Assembly: GCA_002724505.1 (NCBI GenBank)
Contig: PBOV01000088.1
Coordinates: 2,267-11,348, forward strand
Direction: 5' to 3'
DNA: 9,082 bases
Origin: Rhodospirillaceae bacterium
GTDB lineage: Bacteria; Pseudomonadota; Alphaproteobacteria; MPNO01; UBA2964
A model generated the notes under the pieces. The model did not search any database. It saw only the letters and a list, made by a program, of their open reading frames with translations, and was not told the DNA's origin. This document shows, piece by piece, positions 1 through 7,365 of this stretch. Position 1 is the first letter of the stretch. Each line of letters begins with the position of its first letter. Made by a program: the position numbers and the translations under genes.

Positions 1-9
1 GCTGTTCCA

Positions 10-1026
10 ATGAAGCCGGCCGTTGACCCTGCTGGCTGGAAACCTAGTGAACTCGAATTAAATGATGACTGGATTTATCGGCTCTCTAAAAACCAGTGTG
101 ATCAAATTACTAACGCTGTCGCCAAAATTGAGAAGAGCGGACAAAATATCAAAGATGTTCGAAAAAGCGATTTTCAGCTTGGTGACTTTGCCGATGAGCT
201 TATCGGAATTCGCGACGAATTTCTCAACGGCAGAGGGTTCGTTTTGATTCGTGGCCTGCCGGTGGCCGATATGACACGGGAGCAATCGGCAATTGCCTTT
301 TGGGGAATAGGGGCCCATCTCGGGCGTGCGGTTTCACAAAATGGGCAGGGTCATTTGTTGGGCCATGTCAAAGATGTTGGGGGCGACTATTCGGATAAGA
401 ACACGCGCGGTTATCTCTCAAACGCCCAAATGGGGTTCCATGCTGATCGTTGTGATTATGTTGCGTTACTTTGTTTGCAGACATCTAAATCCGGCGGAGA
501 AAGCCGAATTGCAAGCTCAGTTTCGCTTTATAACAAGATGCTTGCGGAGCGCCCCGATCTTGTTGAAGAACTCTGCAAAGATTTTTATTGGTCTCGGATC
601 GGGGAAATACCGCCCGGGCTAGGGCCATTTTATACGATGCCAGTGTTTAGCTTTGATGAAGGCTATATCTGCGTTCGGGGCGTTAGTACTCAAATTTATA
701 AATCCCAAGGTTTAAAAGGTGTGCCAAATTATACCGAAAAACAGCATGAGGCATTGGATTACTTTAAGGCGACCGTAGAAAGCTTGTCCTTCGATATGGA
801 ATTTCATGAGGGGGATATTCAAATTTTACATAATCACGTCATGTTGCATTCGCGCCGTGGTTTTGAAGACTGGCCTGAACCCGGAAGACGCCGCCATCTG
901 CTCCGGCTTTGGCTTCGTGACGATGCAGGGCGGCCAATAATGCCGGAGTATCAAAATGTTATTAGCGGTGTGGAACTGGATGGGGTTGAACTTAATACAC
1001 CTTTAGATGTCCCGCTGCCGCGATAA
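10..1026 (+). CDS. TauD/TfdA-family Fe(II)/2-oxoglutarate-dependent dioxygenase
   Basis: Predicted cytosolic 338-residue non-haem iron oxygenase that would couple decarboxylation of 2-oxoglutarate to hydroxylation of an organic substrate. The facial-triad pattern is visible: HxD as H144-A-D146 in the segment GFHADRCD, and the distal histidine as H280 in the segment VMLHSRRG. R295 and R299 in RRRHLLRLWLR sit at the spacing expected for the 2-oxoglutarate-binding arginines of TauD. The N-terminal pattern WKPSEL..DDWIYRLS is typical of a TauD-like subfamily of unknown substrate, so the family is clear but taurine or 2,4-D as substrate is not supported. The reading frame is open to the left edge of the window, so an upstream start cannot be excluded; ATG at 10 fits the usual N-terminus. 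No ribosome binding site is visible in the nine bases available. The stop lies 5 bases from the stop of the opposing MFS gene, so the two converge. Confidence 0.88.
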   Translation: MKPAVDPAGWKPSELELNDDWIYRLSKNQCDQITNAVAKIEKSGQNIKDVRKSDFQLGDFADELIGIRDEFLNGRGFVLIRGLPVADMTREQSAIAFWGIGAHLGRAVSQNGQGHLLGHVKDVGGDYSDKNTRGYLSNAQMGFHADRCDYVALLCLQTSKSGGESRIASSVSLYNKMLAERPDLVEELCKDFYWSRIGEIPPGLGPFYTMPVFSFDEGYICVRGVSTQIYKSQGLKGVPNYTEKQHEALDYFKATVESLSFDMEFHEGDIQILHNHVMLHSRRGFEDWPEPGRRRHLLRLWLRDDAGRPIMPEYQNVISGVELDGVELNTPLDVPLPR

Positions 1027-1031
1027 TGTCG

Positions 1032-2249
1032 TCAAGCGGTCGGCGCGTTACGTCTCCTGGAGATTTCAGCGAAAATGGCTGCTGCAAGGCCAGTTATTGA
1101 AAAACTGAACATAACATATAGCACTGGGATTAGTGTGCCGTCAGAAACAAATCCGACAGTTTGTTCTGCGGCGCCTGCCAGAAAAAGCTGGCTGAAGACA
1201 ACGGCTCCCGAGGCGCTTCCAGCTAAGGCGGAGTTTACGCGCATTGCACCCGTCTGGGCGTAGGGCATACACATGCCCTGCCCAATCCCAAGTGCGGCCC
1301 CCGGTATCATAATACAAGCCATTGAAAGACCAGCGGAGGCATTCCAAAACCACTGGCACATAACAATGGCAAGGCATAAAGCGGAGCCGCCAATGGTCAT
1401 GAATCCAATAGATAGGCGATTGCCAATTTGTCCCGAAATTAAATTCCCTAGCATGAAGCCTGCGGGCATCCATAAAAACCAGAGACCAAACATTTCTGTT
1501 GATATATTTAGCGTTTCTCTGGCTAGAAAAGCTGACGCTGTTGCGTTCGCGAAAAATGCACCAGAGAGGCAGCCTGGCATAAGCGCATAGGCCGAGAAGC
1601 GGGGCACTTTTAGAAGCTGGAAATAGTTGCTTAGGATGTTCCGAACAATAATAGAAAATGTCGGTTTCTCGTGCGTTGGAGCATGTGTTTCAGGCAAAGT
1701 GAAATAAATAACTCCGATAAGAGTAAGTCCAATTATTGAAATTGGAATAAAGAGAAACCGCCATCCTTCCCAACCAACCAGGTAGGCGCCAATTGTTGGT
1801 GCTAAAAGCGGGCCAAGGACATATGCGGCGGTCAGGTTAGCAATTACCGCGGAAATTTTTTCCATACCGTAAACATCGCGTGCAATTGCTCGTGCGAGAA
1901 CAATACCACATCCGGCGCCTGCGCCCTGCAAAATACGACCGCCAAGGAGCATCTCAATGTTTTGGGCAAACCAGCAAAGCTCTGCTCCTATGGTGTATAG
2001 AGCTAGACCACTCAGAAGTACTCTTTTGCGTCCCCATTCGTCCGAAATACCACCATAGACGATACTGGTAAAAGCCATAGTCATCATAGTGAGCGATAGA
2101 GTTGCAAAGGCTAAGTCGTCACCGATTTGGAATTCCTGTTTTACCAGTGGCATCGCCGGTATGAACATATGATTCGCGAGTGGTGAAATGAATGTTATTG
2201 CGACTAACGTTATGAAAATGAAGCGATGTGGGCGCCTATGAATACTCAT
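1032..2249 (-). CDS. MFS transporter, Bcr/CflA-type (DHA1) drug efflux family
   Basis: A 405-residue inner-membrane proton-driven transporter, probably exporting a drug-like or metabolite substrate. Length and hydrophobicity pattern fit 12 transmembrane helices. Conserved MFS signatures are present in order: motif A GGISDEWGRKR at about residues 66-76 between helices 2 and 3, a motif-B-like GGRILQG at about 103-109, and the antiporter motif C-like GPLLAPTIGAYL at about 146-157, whose GPLLAP wording is typical of Bcr/CflA proteins. A hydrophilic loop follows helix 6 (around LPETHAPTHEKP, residues 185-196), as expected for the central loop. The start is ATG at 2247-2249; no strong Shine-Dalgarno is seen before it. 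It is divergent from the CoA-transferase gene with about 157 bases between starts, and could share a regulatory region with it. Substrate unknown; sugar or organic-acid MFS families fit less well. Confidence 0.88.
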   Translation of the reverse strand: MSIHRRPHRFIFITLVAITFISPLANHMFIPAMPLVKQEFQIGDDLAFATLSLTMMTMAFTSIVYGGISDEWGRKRVLLSGLALYTIGAELCWFAQNIEMLLGGRILQGAGAGCGIVLARAIARDVYGMEKISAVIANLTAAYVLGPLLAPTIGAYLVGWEGWRFLFIPISIIGLTLIGVIYFTLPETHAPTHEKPTFSIIVRNILSNYFQLLKVPRFSAYALMPGCLSGAFFANATASAFLARETLNISTEMFGLWFLWMPAGFMLGNLISGQIGNRLSIGFMTIGGSALCLAIVMCQWFWNASAGLSMACIMIPGAALGIGQGMCMPYAQTGAMRVNSALAGSASGAVVFSQLFLAGAAEQTVGFVSDGTLIPVLYVMFSFSITGLAAAIFAEISRRRNAPTA

Positions 2250-2278
2250 TCAATTGACTTAGCACTGTTTTGAGAGGG

Positions 2279-2293
2279 AGGACAGGGTCCTGT
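2279..2293. repeat. Short overlapping inverted repeats between divergent genes
   Basis: Two overlapping short dyads lie in the region between the MFS and CoA-transferase starts: AGGAC/GTCCT (2279-2283 and 2287-2291) and ACAGG/CCTGT (2282-2286 and 2289-2293). The position between divergent starts would suit an operator, but arms of five bases can arise by chance and no regulator gene is adjacent. The rest of 2250-2394 shows no convincing -35/-10 pair by eye. Confidence 0.2.
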
Positions 2294-2394
2294 ATGAGAG
2301 GTTTTGGAGGTCCTTGAGAATCTAGGTCTACTGCTTTCGGCCGCCCCTCTTGTCATGTATCCTTAGTAAAACCAGAATTTTTAGAATACCCGTG

Positions 2395-2400
2395 AAGGAG
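2395..2400 (+). promoter_or_regulatory. Ribosome binding site of the CoA-transferase gene
   Basis: AAGGAG ends six bases before ATG at 2407, an ideal Shine-Dalgarno spacing. It decides the start: the in-frame TTG at 2350 would add 19 residues that do not resemble the family, whereas the conserved segment FKVLDLTRVRSGP begins shortly after the ATG at 2407. Confidence 0.8.
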
Positions 2401-2406
2401 AAAAAA

Positions 2407-3594
2407 ATGCCTGATAGTTCGCTTCCTCTGTCCCGTTTTAAGGTTTTGGATCTAACGCGGGTTCGTTCCGGTCCCACCTGTGTGAAGGTTTTGGCCGACT
2501 GGGGTGCCGACGTGCTAAAAATTGAGATGCCCCCAAAACCTGGGCAAGATGATGGCTATACGGGTAGCCGGGACTCGGCAGATTTCCAAAACCTACACCG
2601 AAACAAGAGAGCCATGACACTCAACCTCAAAGAGAAAGATGGTAAAGCCATTTTTATGAGAATGGTTGAGGATGTCGATGTTGTTGTTGAAAATTATCGA
2701 CCCGATGTTAAACACAGATTGGGTATAGACTATGACTCCTTAAAATCGATTAATCCTCGTATAATTCTTGGAAGTATCTCCGGATTTGGACAGGACGGGC
2801 CTTACGCGGGGCGGCCAGGTGTTGATCAAATAGCCCAGGGGATGGGCGGGTTTATGTCCGTCACGGGGATCCCCGGCCAAGGCCCTGTCAGGGCGGGTAC
2901 AGCCATTTCTGACCTTACCTGCGGGATGAATTGTGCGACCGCGATTTTAATTGCCCTCCTTCAGCGCGAAGAAACGGGCGAGGGGCAGTGGGTTCATACG
3001 TCACTCCTTGAGTCGCAAATAGCCCTGATGGATTTTCAAATGGCACGCTATTTGATTGAAAATGATGTACCGCCGCAGGCCGGCAATAATCATCCTAAGT
3101 CGACACCTACTGGTGTATTCAAAACTAAGGATAGCCATATCAATATAGCCGCCGGGGGACAGCAAATGTGGAGTAGGCTGTGTGACGGGCTCGGTGCGCA
3201 AAAACTATTCGATAATCCTGACTATAAAACAGCGGCCGATCGTTTGGCACATCGCGATCAATTAAACGATGATCTCGCAAAATACACTGTGACTAAAACT
3301 AGTACGGACTGGGTAGAGTTGTTAAATGAAAAAGGTGTCCCTTGCGGGCCAATATACAAAGTTGATGAAACCTTTGCGGACCCGCAAGTTAAACATCTCG
3401 GAATCGCTAGGAGTTTTGAGCACCCAAAACGCGGCCGAATGACGGTGGTCGGCCAGCCTTTTCAAATGAGTCGATCCGATCCAGCCATCAGGAAGGCAAC
3501 ACCAGAGTGTGGTGAAGATACTGATGAAATTTTAGCTGATGCGGGCTATGACACAGAGACTATTGGTGATTTTCGTGAAAGAGGCGTAATTTAA
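2407..3594 (+). CDS. Class III CoA-transferase, CaiB/BaiF family
   Basis: A 395-residue cytosolic enzyme that would move coenzyme A between an acyl-CoA donor and a free carboxylic acid through aspartyl-CoA thioester chemistry. The family hallmarks are clear: N-terminal FKVLDLTRVRSGP with LADWGADVLKIE (residues 11-40), NLHRNKRAMTLNLKEKDG (62-79), VENYRPDVKHRLGIDYDSL (94-112), SGFGQDGPYAGRPGVDQIAQ (125-144) and a catalytic aspartate candidate D169 in AGTAISDLTCG, at the same position as the Asp169 nucleophile of formyl-CoA transferase. The C-terminal RGRMTVVGQPFQMS segment is also typical. Length matches the family norm of about 400. The acid substrate cannot be assigned; the family includes formyl-, carnitine-, succinyl- and benzylsuccinate-CoA transferases. 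It converges with the decarboxylase-like gene downstream and is divergent from the MFS gene. Confidence 0.92.
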   Translation: MPDSSLPLSRFKVLDLTRVRSGPTCVKVLADWGADVLKIEMPPKPGQDDGYTGSRDSADFQNLHRNKRAMTLNLKEKDGKAIFMRMVEDVDVVVENYRPDVKHRLGIDYDSLKSINPRIILGSISGFGQDGPYAGRPGVDQIAQGMGGFMSVTGIPGQGPVRAGTAISDLTCGMNCATAILIALLQREETGEGQWVHTSLLESQIALMDFQMARYLIENDVPPQAGNNHPKSTPTGVFKTKDSHINIAAGGQQMWSRLCDGLGAQKLFDNPDYKTAADRLAHRDQLNDDLAKYTVTKTSTDWVELLNEKGVPCGPIYKVDETFADPQVKHLGIARSFEHPKRGRMTVVGQPFQMSRSDPAIRKATPECGEDTDEILADAGYDTETIGDFRERGVI

Positions 3595-3641
3595 CTAATT
3601 TGATTGATGTGGCTAAAACGGCAGAAAATGGCCCATTAGTT
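3593..3641. terminator. Possible weak bidirectional terminator between convergent genes
   Basis: Seven-base arms AACTAAT (3593-3599) and ATTAGTT (3635-3641) flank a 35-base spacer in the gap between the CoA-transferase stop and the opposing gene's stop. The stem is AT-rich, the loop is long and there is no run of T, so it is at best a weak structure; position is the main argument. Confidence 0.15.
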
Positions 3642-3647
3642 CTCTCT

Positions 3648-4619
3648 CTAGCTTTGAATGACGCTTTCGTGGAATAGCTCCTCGGGTTTAAGTTGACGGT
3701 CAATTAATTCCTGATTAAGAGAATACCCGATAAAGCGTTCAATATTAGGACGATTATCTGTAAGCCCGACTGGCCATGTATCGGCGCTAAGGAGTTTTGT
3801 TTGTTCCTCGCGTGCCATCCGCGCCCATGATAGCTGGGACCACCCAGGGTCATCCATATAGGTTTCCGCAATTGATTTAGCCTGGCCATATAGGTTTAGC
3901 AACAGAGATGGTAAGTCAGGATTTTCCTTGATCACCGCATCCTTTATCGCGATTACATGCATTATTGGGAAAAACCTATTCCGACTAAAGAATTCTGCGC
4001 AGGCTTTTTTGGGATCTGGAAAGAGACGACGAACTGAACCTGTTTCCAATGTTGAGGGTGCCCGTGAAAAAAACAAAGCATCTATATAGCCGTCAGCCAA
4101 CATCATGCCCAAGTCAGCGTCGGCAGCTACATACTCAATATTCCAGCCTGGTTTGGGTTCAAATTTTACGGTTTCATTAGCCCGCGTAACCCATGTAACT
4201 GACTTTAGATCGACGCCGTATTCATGGGCGAGGTCACCTTTAGCAAGGACAGCGAGTGTGGTCTGAAAACTCTGTAAGCCGATTCTTTTTCCAGACAGTA
4301 GGGCTGGTCTGGTAATGTCTGAATCCGTTGCGACATACATTTGTGTCTGACTGAATAAACGTCGAGGAAACGCTGGTATAGCTGTAAACGGCAGGCCCCG
4401 TGCTTTTGCCATGATGAATGAGGAAAACGATACCTCGGCGGCATCAAATTCTTTATCCTGCAACATTCGTTTGTGGCGATGCGCCCCGTCTCTCTGCGAC
4501 GACGTTTCACCAGCCTGAATTACGGTCAGACTTATAGATTTTGGAATATCAAGTGTACCGTCAAAAAAGGGAAAGTGACGATCGTAGCGGTCAATCGCGA
4601 GGGAAATTTCGTTTTTCAT
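3648..4619 (-). CDS. 4,5-dihydroxyphthalate decarboxylase-like / NMT1-like protein
   Basis: A 323-residue protein with the periplasmic-binding-protein (NMT1/THI5-like) fold pattern. It resembles proteins annotated as 4,5-dihydroxyphthalate decarboxylase (Pht5-type) or as orphan ABC substrate-binding proteins. Telling segments are ISLAIDRYD (residues 5-13), FDAAEVSFSSFIM (58-70), IPAFPRRLF (81-89), LLSGKRIGLQSFQTT (107-121) and HEYGVDLKSVTWV (132-144). No signal peptide is seen with the chosen start, which favours a cytosolic enzyme over a transporter component, and no ABC permease or ATPase gene for it is in the window. Start ATG at 4617-4619 was chosen because the family pattern begins right there. 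The frame is open further upstream (ATG at 4653-4655, TTG at 4749-4751), but no candidate has a good ribosome binding site. Whether it decarboxylates or merely binds a ligand is unresolved. It is divergent from ettA. Confidence 0.75.
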   Translation of the reverse strand: MKNEISLAIDRYDRHFPFFDGTLDIPKSISLTVIQAGETSSQRDGAHRHKRMLQDKEFDAAEVSFSSFIMAKARGLPFTAIPAFPRRLFSQTQMYVATDSDITRPALLSGKRIGLQSFQTTLAVLAKGDLAHEYGVDLKSVTWVTRANETVKFEPKPGWNIEYVAADADLGMMLADGYIDALFFSRAPSTLETGSVRRLFPDPKKACAEFFSRNRFFPIMHVIAIKDAVIKENPDLPSLLLNLYGQAKSIAETYMDDPGWSQLSWARMAREEQTKLLSADTWPVGLTDNRPNIERFIGYSLNQELIDRQLKPEELFHESVIQS

Positions 4620-4765
4620 GCGGGGGGCTAACCTTGCGTTTGGATTGTAACTAAACATACTGCAGTATTGTTTTGGGGCGCAACTAATCGAAGTAAATAC
4701 AATTAGGTTGAGGCATTGCCAGTTAACCCCAATTTGGATAGAACCGCCCAAAACTCACATATAAA

Positions 4766-4770
4766 TGGAG
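4766..4770 (+). promoter_or_regulatory. Ribosome binding site of ettA
   Basis: TGGAG lies seven bases before the ATG at 4778, a normal Shine-Dalgarno spacing. A TATAAA stretch at 4760-4765 just before it could be mistaken for a -10 box, but no -35 element is seen at suitable spacing, so I do not call a promoter. Confidence 0.55.
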
Positions 4771-4777
4771 CCCGTCA

Positions 4778-6460
4778 ATGGCATCTAATAAATATATCTA
4801 TGTCATGCAGGATCTTTCAAAGATTTATCCTGGTGGCAGAGAAATCGTTAAGAATGTAACACTGGCATTTTTGCCAGGCGCAAAGATTGGTGTACTTGGA
4901 GTAAATGTAGCCGGTAAATCGACGGTCCTTAAAATTATGGCAGGTCTAGATAAAGAGTATTCTGGTGAGGCATGGGCAGCAGACGGGACGTCAGTCGGTT
5001 ATTTACCTCAGGAACCCGAGCTCGACCCGGGAAAGGATGTATTTGGTAACATTCTAGAGGGTATGCAGGAAACGCATAAACTACTTAAACGGTTTGAGGA
5101 GGTAAGTAACAGGTTTGCTGAGCCGCTTGATGATGACGAAATGAATGCGCTTATTGAGGAACAAGCACAACTGCAAGAAAAGATCGATGTACTAGACGGA
5201 TGGGAGTTGGAGCGGACGGTAGAGATAGCCATGGATGCGTTGCGGTGCCCGCCGGGTGACGCCTCTGTCACTGAGTTGTCGGGTGGCGAACGCCGGCGTG
5301 TTGCTCTGTGTCGTCTTTTGCTCCAGAAACCAGATATGTTATTGCTCGATGAGCCCACAAATCATCTAGACGCGGTATCTGTGGCCTGGCTTGAACGGTT
5401 TTTGGATGATTATCCAGGGACGGTCGTTGCGGTGACACATGATCGCTACTTTCTAGACAATGTCGCGGGTTGGATTCTCGAACTAGATCGCGGTAGAGCT
5501 TTGCCTTTTGAAGGAAATTACTCTTCCTGGTTGGAACAAAAAGCGGCTCGTTTGGCACAGGAAGAGCGTGAAGAGGGGGCACGTAAAAAAGCGCTATCTA
5601 AAGAGCTTGAATGGGTTCGCTCTAGCCCGCGGGCGCGGCAAGCTAAAAGTAAGGCTCGGCTGTCATCCTATGAAAATTTGCTAGCGCAATCCGGTCATGA
5701 GACTTCTGGTGGTGCTCAAATCGTTATTCCTGCTGGTGACCGGCTTGGTGATTTGGTAATCGAAGCTAATAGCGTCACCAAGGGCTACAAAGATCGTCTG
5801 TTGGTCGAGGGGTTAAACTTTAAACTTCCCCCCGGTGGTATTGTTGGTGTGATAGGTGCGAATGGCGCTGGTAAAACTACTCTGTTTCGCATGATCACGG
5901 GAAATGAAACTCCTGATTTTGGCGCTCTGCGTCTCGGAGACAGCGTAAAATTAGGATATGTCGATCAGTCACGGGATTCGCTCGACGATAACAGCACTGT
6001 TTGGGAAGAAATTTCCGAAGGTAATGCAGAGGTTGATCTTGGTAAACGTAAGATTCAAAGCCGTGCCTATGTTGGGGCGTTTAATTTCCGAGGCCCAGAT
6101 CAGCAAAAGAAGGTTGGGCAGCTGTCAGGAGGGGAGAGAAACCGAGTTCATTTAGCTAAGATGCTCAAGTCTGGAGCGAACGTTCTCTTGCTCGATGAAC
6201 CCACGAATGATCTTGATGTCGATACATTGCGTGCTCTGGAAGAGGCCCTTTTAGAATTTGCTGGTTGCGCTGTTGTAATCAGCCATGACCGCTGGTTCCT
6301 CGATCGTATTGCCACGCACATAATTGCTTTTGAAGGCAACAGCCAGGTTGAATGGTTTGAGGGAAACTACGAGGATTACGAGGCTGATCGAAAACGTCGA
6401 TTGGGGGAAGCCGCTATTCAGCCACACCGAATTAAATATAAACCGTTAACTAGAAACTGA
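4778..6460 (+). CDS. ettA: Energy-dependent translational throttle protein EttA (ABC-F ATPase)
   Basis: A 560-residue soluble ABC-F protein with two ATPase domains and no membrane segment. EttA binds the ribosomal E site and gates the first steps of elongation according to ADP/ATP ratio. It follows E. coli EttA closely through its length, from [11 protein letters not shown] near the N-terminus to the C-terminal HRIKYKPL. Domain 1 has Walker [10 protein letters not shown] (41-49), signature LSGGE (167-171) and Walker B with D191-E192; domain 2 has Walker [10 protein letters not shown] (360-368), signature LSGGE (449-453) and D473-E474. The acidic arm insertion lies at about 90-140, and the charged P-site tRNA interaction linker at about 240-325, including [20 protein letters not shown]. 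Odd point: residue 44 is Val (codon GTA at 4907-4909) where ABC-F proteins almost always have Gly. The minimal GxxxxGKS pattern is kept, so the gene is probably functional. It ends 21 bases before the stop of the opposing mlaC-like gene. Confidence 0.95.
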   Translation: MASNKYIYVMQDLSKIYPGGREIVKNVTLAFLPGAKIGVLGVNVAGKSTVLKIMAGLDKEYSGEAWAADGTSVGYLPQEPELDPGKDVFGNILEGMQETHKLLKRFEEVSNRFAEPLDDDEMNALIEEQAQLQEKIDVLDGWELERTVEIAMDALRCPPGDASVTELSGGERRRVALCRLLLQKPDMLLLDEPTNHLDAVSVAWLERFLDDYPGTVVAVTHDRYFLDNVAGWILELDRGRALPFEGNYSSWLEQKAARLAQEEREEGARKKALSKELEWVRSSPRARQAKSKARLSSYENLLAQSGHETSGGAQIVIPAGDRLGDLVIEANSVTKGYKDRLLVEGLNFKLPPGGIVGVIGANGAGKTTLFRMITGNETPDFGALRLGDSVKLGYVDQSRDSLDDNSTVWEEISEGNAEVDLGKRKIQSRAYVGAFNFRGPDQQKKVGQLSGGERNRVHLAKMLKSGANVLLLDEPTNDLDVDTLRALEEALLEFAGCAVVISHDRWFLDRIATHIIAFEGNSQVEWFEGNYEDYEADRKRRLGEAAIQPHRIKYKPLTRN

Positions 6461-6481
6461 TCGACTCAAGGGCCTAAAGAT

Positions 6482-7099
6482 TTATCTTCCAATCTTTTTG
6501 TTTAGCGCTGAGAGCAATCCAGCGATCTTACCCCCATTTTGGTTGATGATTGCTGCAAACTGGTCCCGTTGGGTTATGGCCATGCTAACCCCTTCTACGA
6601 GGACATCGATGATTTTCAATGCTTTGCCGTTTCGAACGCGCCAATGAACCACAATTTTACGTCCATTTTTAAGCACTACCTCTGACTGAACAATGTGGTC
6701 GCGTTCATTTATATTCCGCACTTTCCCGACTATAAAATTTTCGCCCTTATAGTCCGCAAAACGTGCGGCATAAGCCTTGACGATAAATTCTTCAAATAAA
6801 GCAATATATTCTATCTGTTGTGCCTTGCTTGCACGCCGCCAGAACCTACCCAATGCGAATCTAGCGATAAGCCTAAGCTCGAAGGTTCGGTGTAAAATCT
6901 TGCGGAAAAGATCCTCTCGCTTAGCTTGTGTTATCTCCTTATTCGTTAGGGAGTTTATCGCGTTTTGTCCTACAATTCGAATAAAGTCGCTGGGGTTGTC
7001 GGTCGCTGTGACCGACTGCGGCAATGCCAAGAGTAGGGCTAAGACCGTTAATAAAATCAAACATGGTTTTGGGATCAGTAAGTATCGGATCGGAATCAT
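6482..7099 (-). CDS. mlaC: MlaC/Ttg2D-family periplasmic phospholipid-binding protein
   Basis: A 205-residue precursor. In the Mla system MlaC shuttles phospholipids across the periplasm between the outer-membrane MlaA complex and the inner-membrane MlaFEDB transporter. It begins with a signal peptide: basic start MIPIRYLLIPKP, hydrophobic core LILLTVLALLLALP, and probable cleavage after VTA at residue 32. The mature part shows the family pattern: FRKILHRTFELRLIARFALGRFWRRASKAQQ, then a YIALFEEFIVKAYAARFADYKG segment, and a C-terminal part with VHWRVRNGKALKIIDVLVEGVSMAITQRDQF. ATG at 7097-7099 is preferred over the TTG at 7106-7108 because AGGA (7111-7114) is only two bases from the TTG but eleven from the ATG. 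No mlaA, mlaD, mlaE or mlaF is in the window, so this is a detached copy, and membership in a Mla system is inferred from family alone. Convergent with ettA; divergent from the ArsR gene. Confidence 0.87.
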   Translation of the reverse strand: MIPIRYLLIPKPCLILLTVLALLLALPQSVTATDNPSDFIRIVGQNAINSLTNKEITQAKREDLFRKILHRTFELRLIARFALGRFWRRASKAQQIEYIALFEEFIVKAYAARFADYKGENFIVGKVRNINERDHIVQSEVVLKNGRKIVVHWRVRNGKALKIIDVLVEGVSMAITQRDQFAAIINQNGGKIAGLLSALNKKIGR

Positions 7100-7246
7100 T
7101 TCAAACAAAATCCTGGAAGATAGGAAATCTAAGTTTATACAACGCTACGCTATCGCCCCGCTCGCTCAATATATCAACGGCTCGAACAATCTAACAGTAG
7201 GACTCCAAAAAATAAAATCTTCAATATTTCAATTTGGTTTACCATC

Positions 7247-7273
7247 TCGGCCCCTAATGTTCCCTGAGGCCGA
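7247..7273. repeat. GC-rich inverted repeat next to the AT palindrome
   Basis: TCGGCC (7247-7252) and GGCCGA (7268-7273) form a six-base perfect stem around a 15-base loop, directly adjoining the AT-rich palindrome in the region between mlaC and the ArsR gene. No T-run follows on either strand, so it is not a convincing terminator. It may be chance or a regulatory dyad. Confidence 0.25.
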
Positions 7274-7274
7274 T

Positions 7275-7310
7275 ATATAATAATATAAAAATATCTTTAT
7301 ATTATTATAT
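7275..7310. promoter_or_regulatory. 36-bp near-perfect AT-rich palindrome, probable operator
   Basis: The left arm ATATAATAATATAAA (7275-7289) is the exact reverse complement of the right arm at 7296-7310. The six-base centre AATATC contributes a further self-complementary ATAT, so 17 of 18 base pairs match and only 7290/7295 (A opposite C) is broken. It ends 55 bases before the ATG of the ArsR-methyltransferase gene. ArsR proteins bind as dimers to AT-rich palindromes near their own promoters, so this is the best candidate for an autoregulatory operator also governing metF. The inner core, ATATAAA-N-ATATC-TTTATAT, resembles what I remember of SahR-type sites in proteobacteria, but I am not certain of that consensus. 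A cruciform or a role for the divergent mlaC gene are alternatives. Confidence 0.6.
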
Positions 7311-7365
7311 TAAAGTACTATGGTATGCATTATTTGCCAATCATAGAGAAACATAGAAGAAATTA

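Noticed and set aside
2350..2406. Upstream TTG start extending the CoA-transferase by 19 residues
   Set aside because: An ideal AAGGAG precedes the ATG at 2407, the family pattern starts just after it, and the catalytic Asp then falls at position 169 as in formyl-CoA transferase.
5008..5582. Long opposite-strand open frames inside ettA
   Set aside because: They lie wholly within a strongly conserved gene, have low-complexity Ser/Arg-rich or unrecognisable products and no ribosome binding sites.
6476..6499. AAAGAT/ATCTTT hairpin followed by T-run as an ettA terminator
   Set aside because: The stem is only six AT-rich pairs, a competing pairing exists with ATCTT at 6484-6488, and it lies inside the 3' coding end of the mlaC-like gene.
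7100..7108. TTG start for the mlaC-like gene
   Set aside because: The purine-rich AGGA would be only two bases from this codon; the ATG at 7097-7099 gives a better spacing and a normal signal peptide.
6777..7280. 167-codon plus-strand open frame antisense to the mlaC-like gene, running into the intergenic region
   Set aside because: The product resembles no family I recognise, it is mostly antisense to a clear signal-peptide gene, and it ends within the palindromic region before the ArsR gene.
7275..7365. AT-rich region as a replication origin
   Set aside because: No DnaA-box cluster, no repeated iterons and no replication gene; a single palindrome beside a regulator gene fits an operator better.
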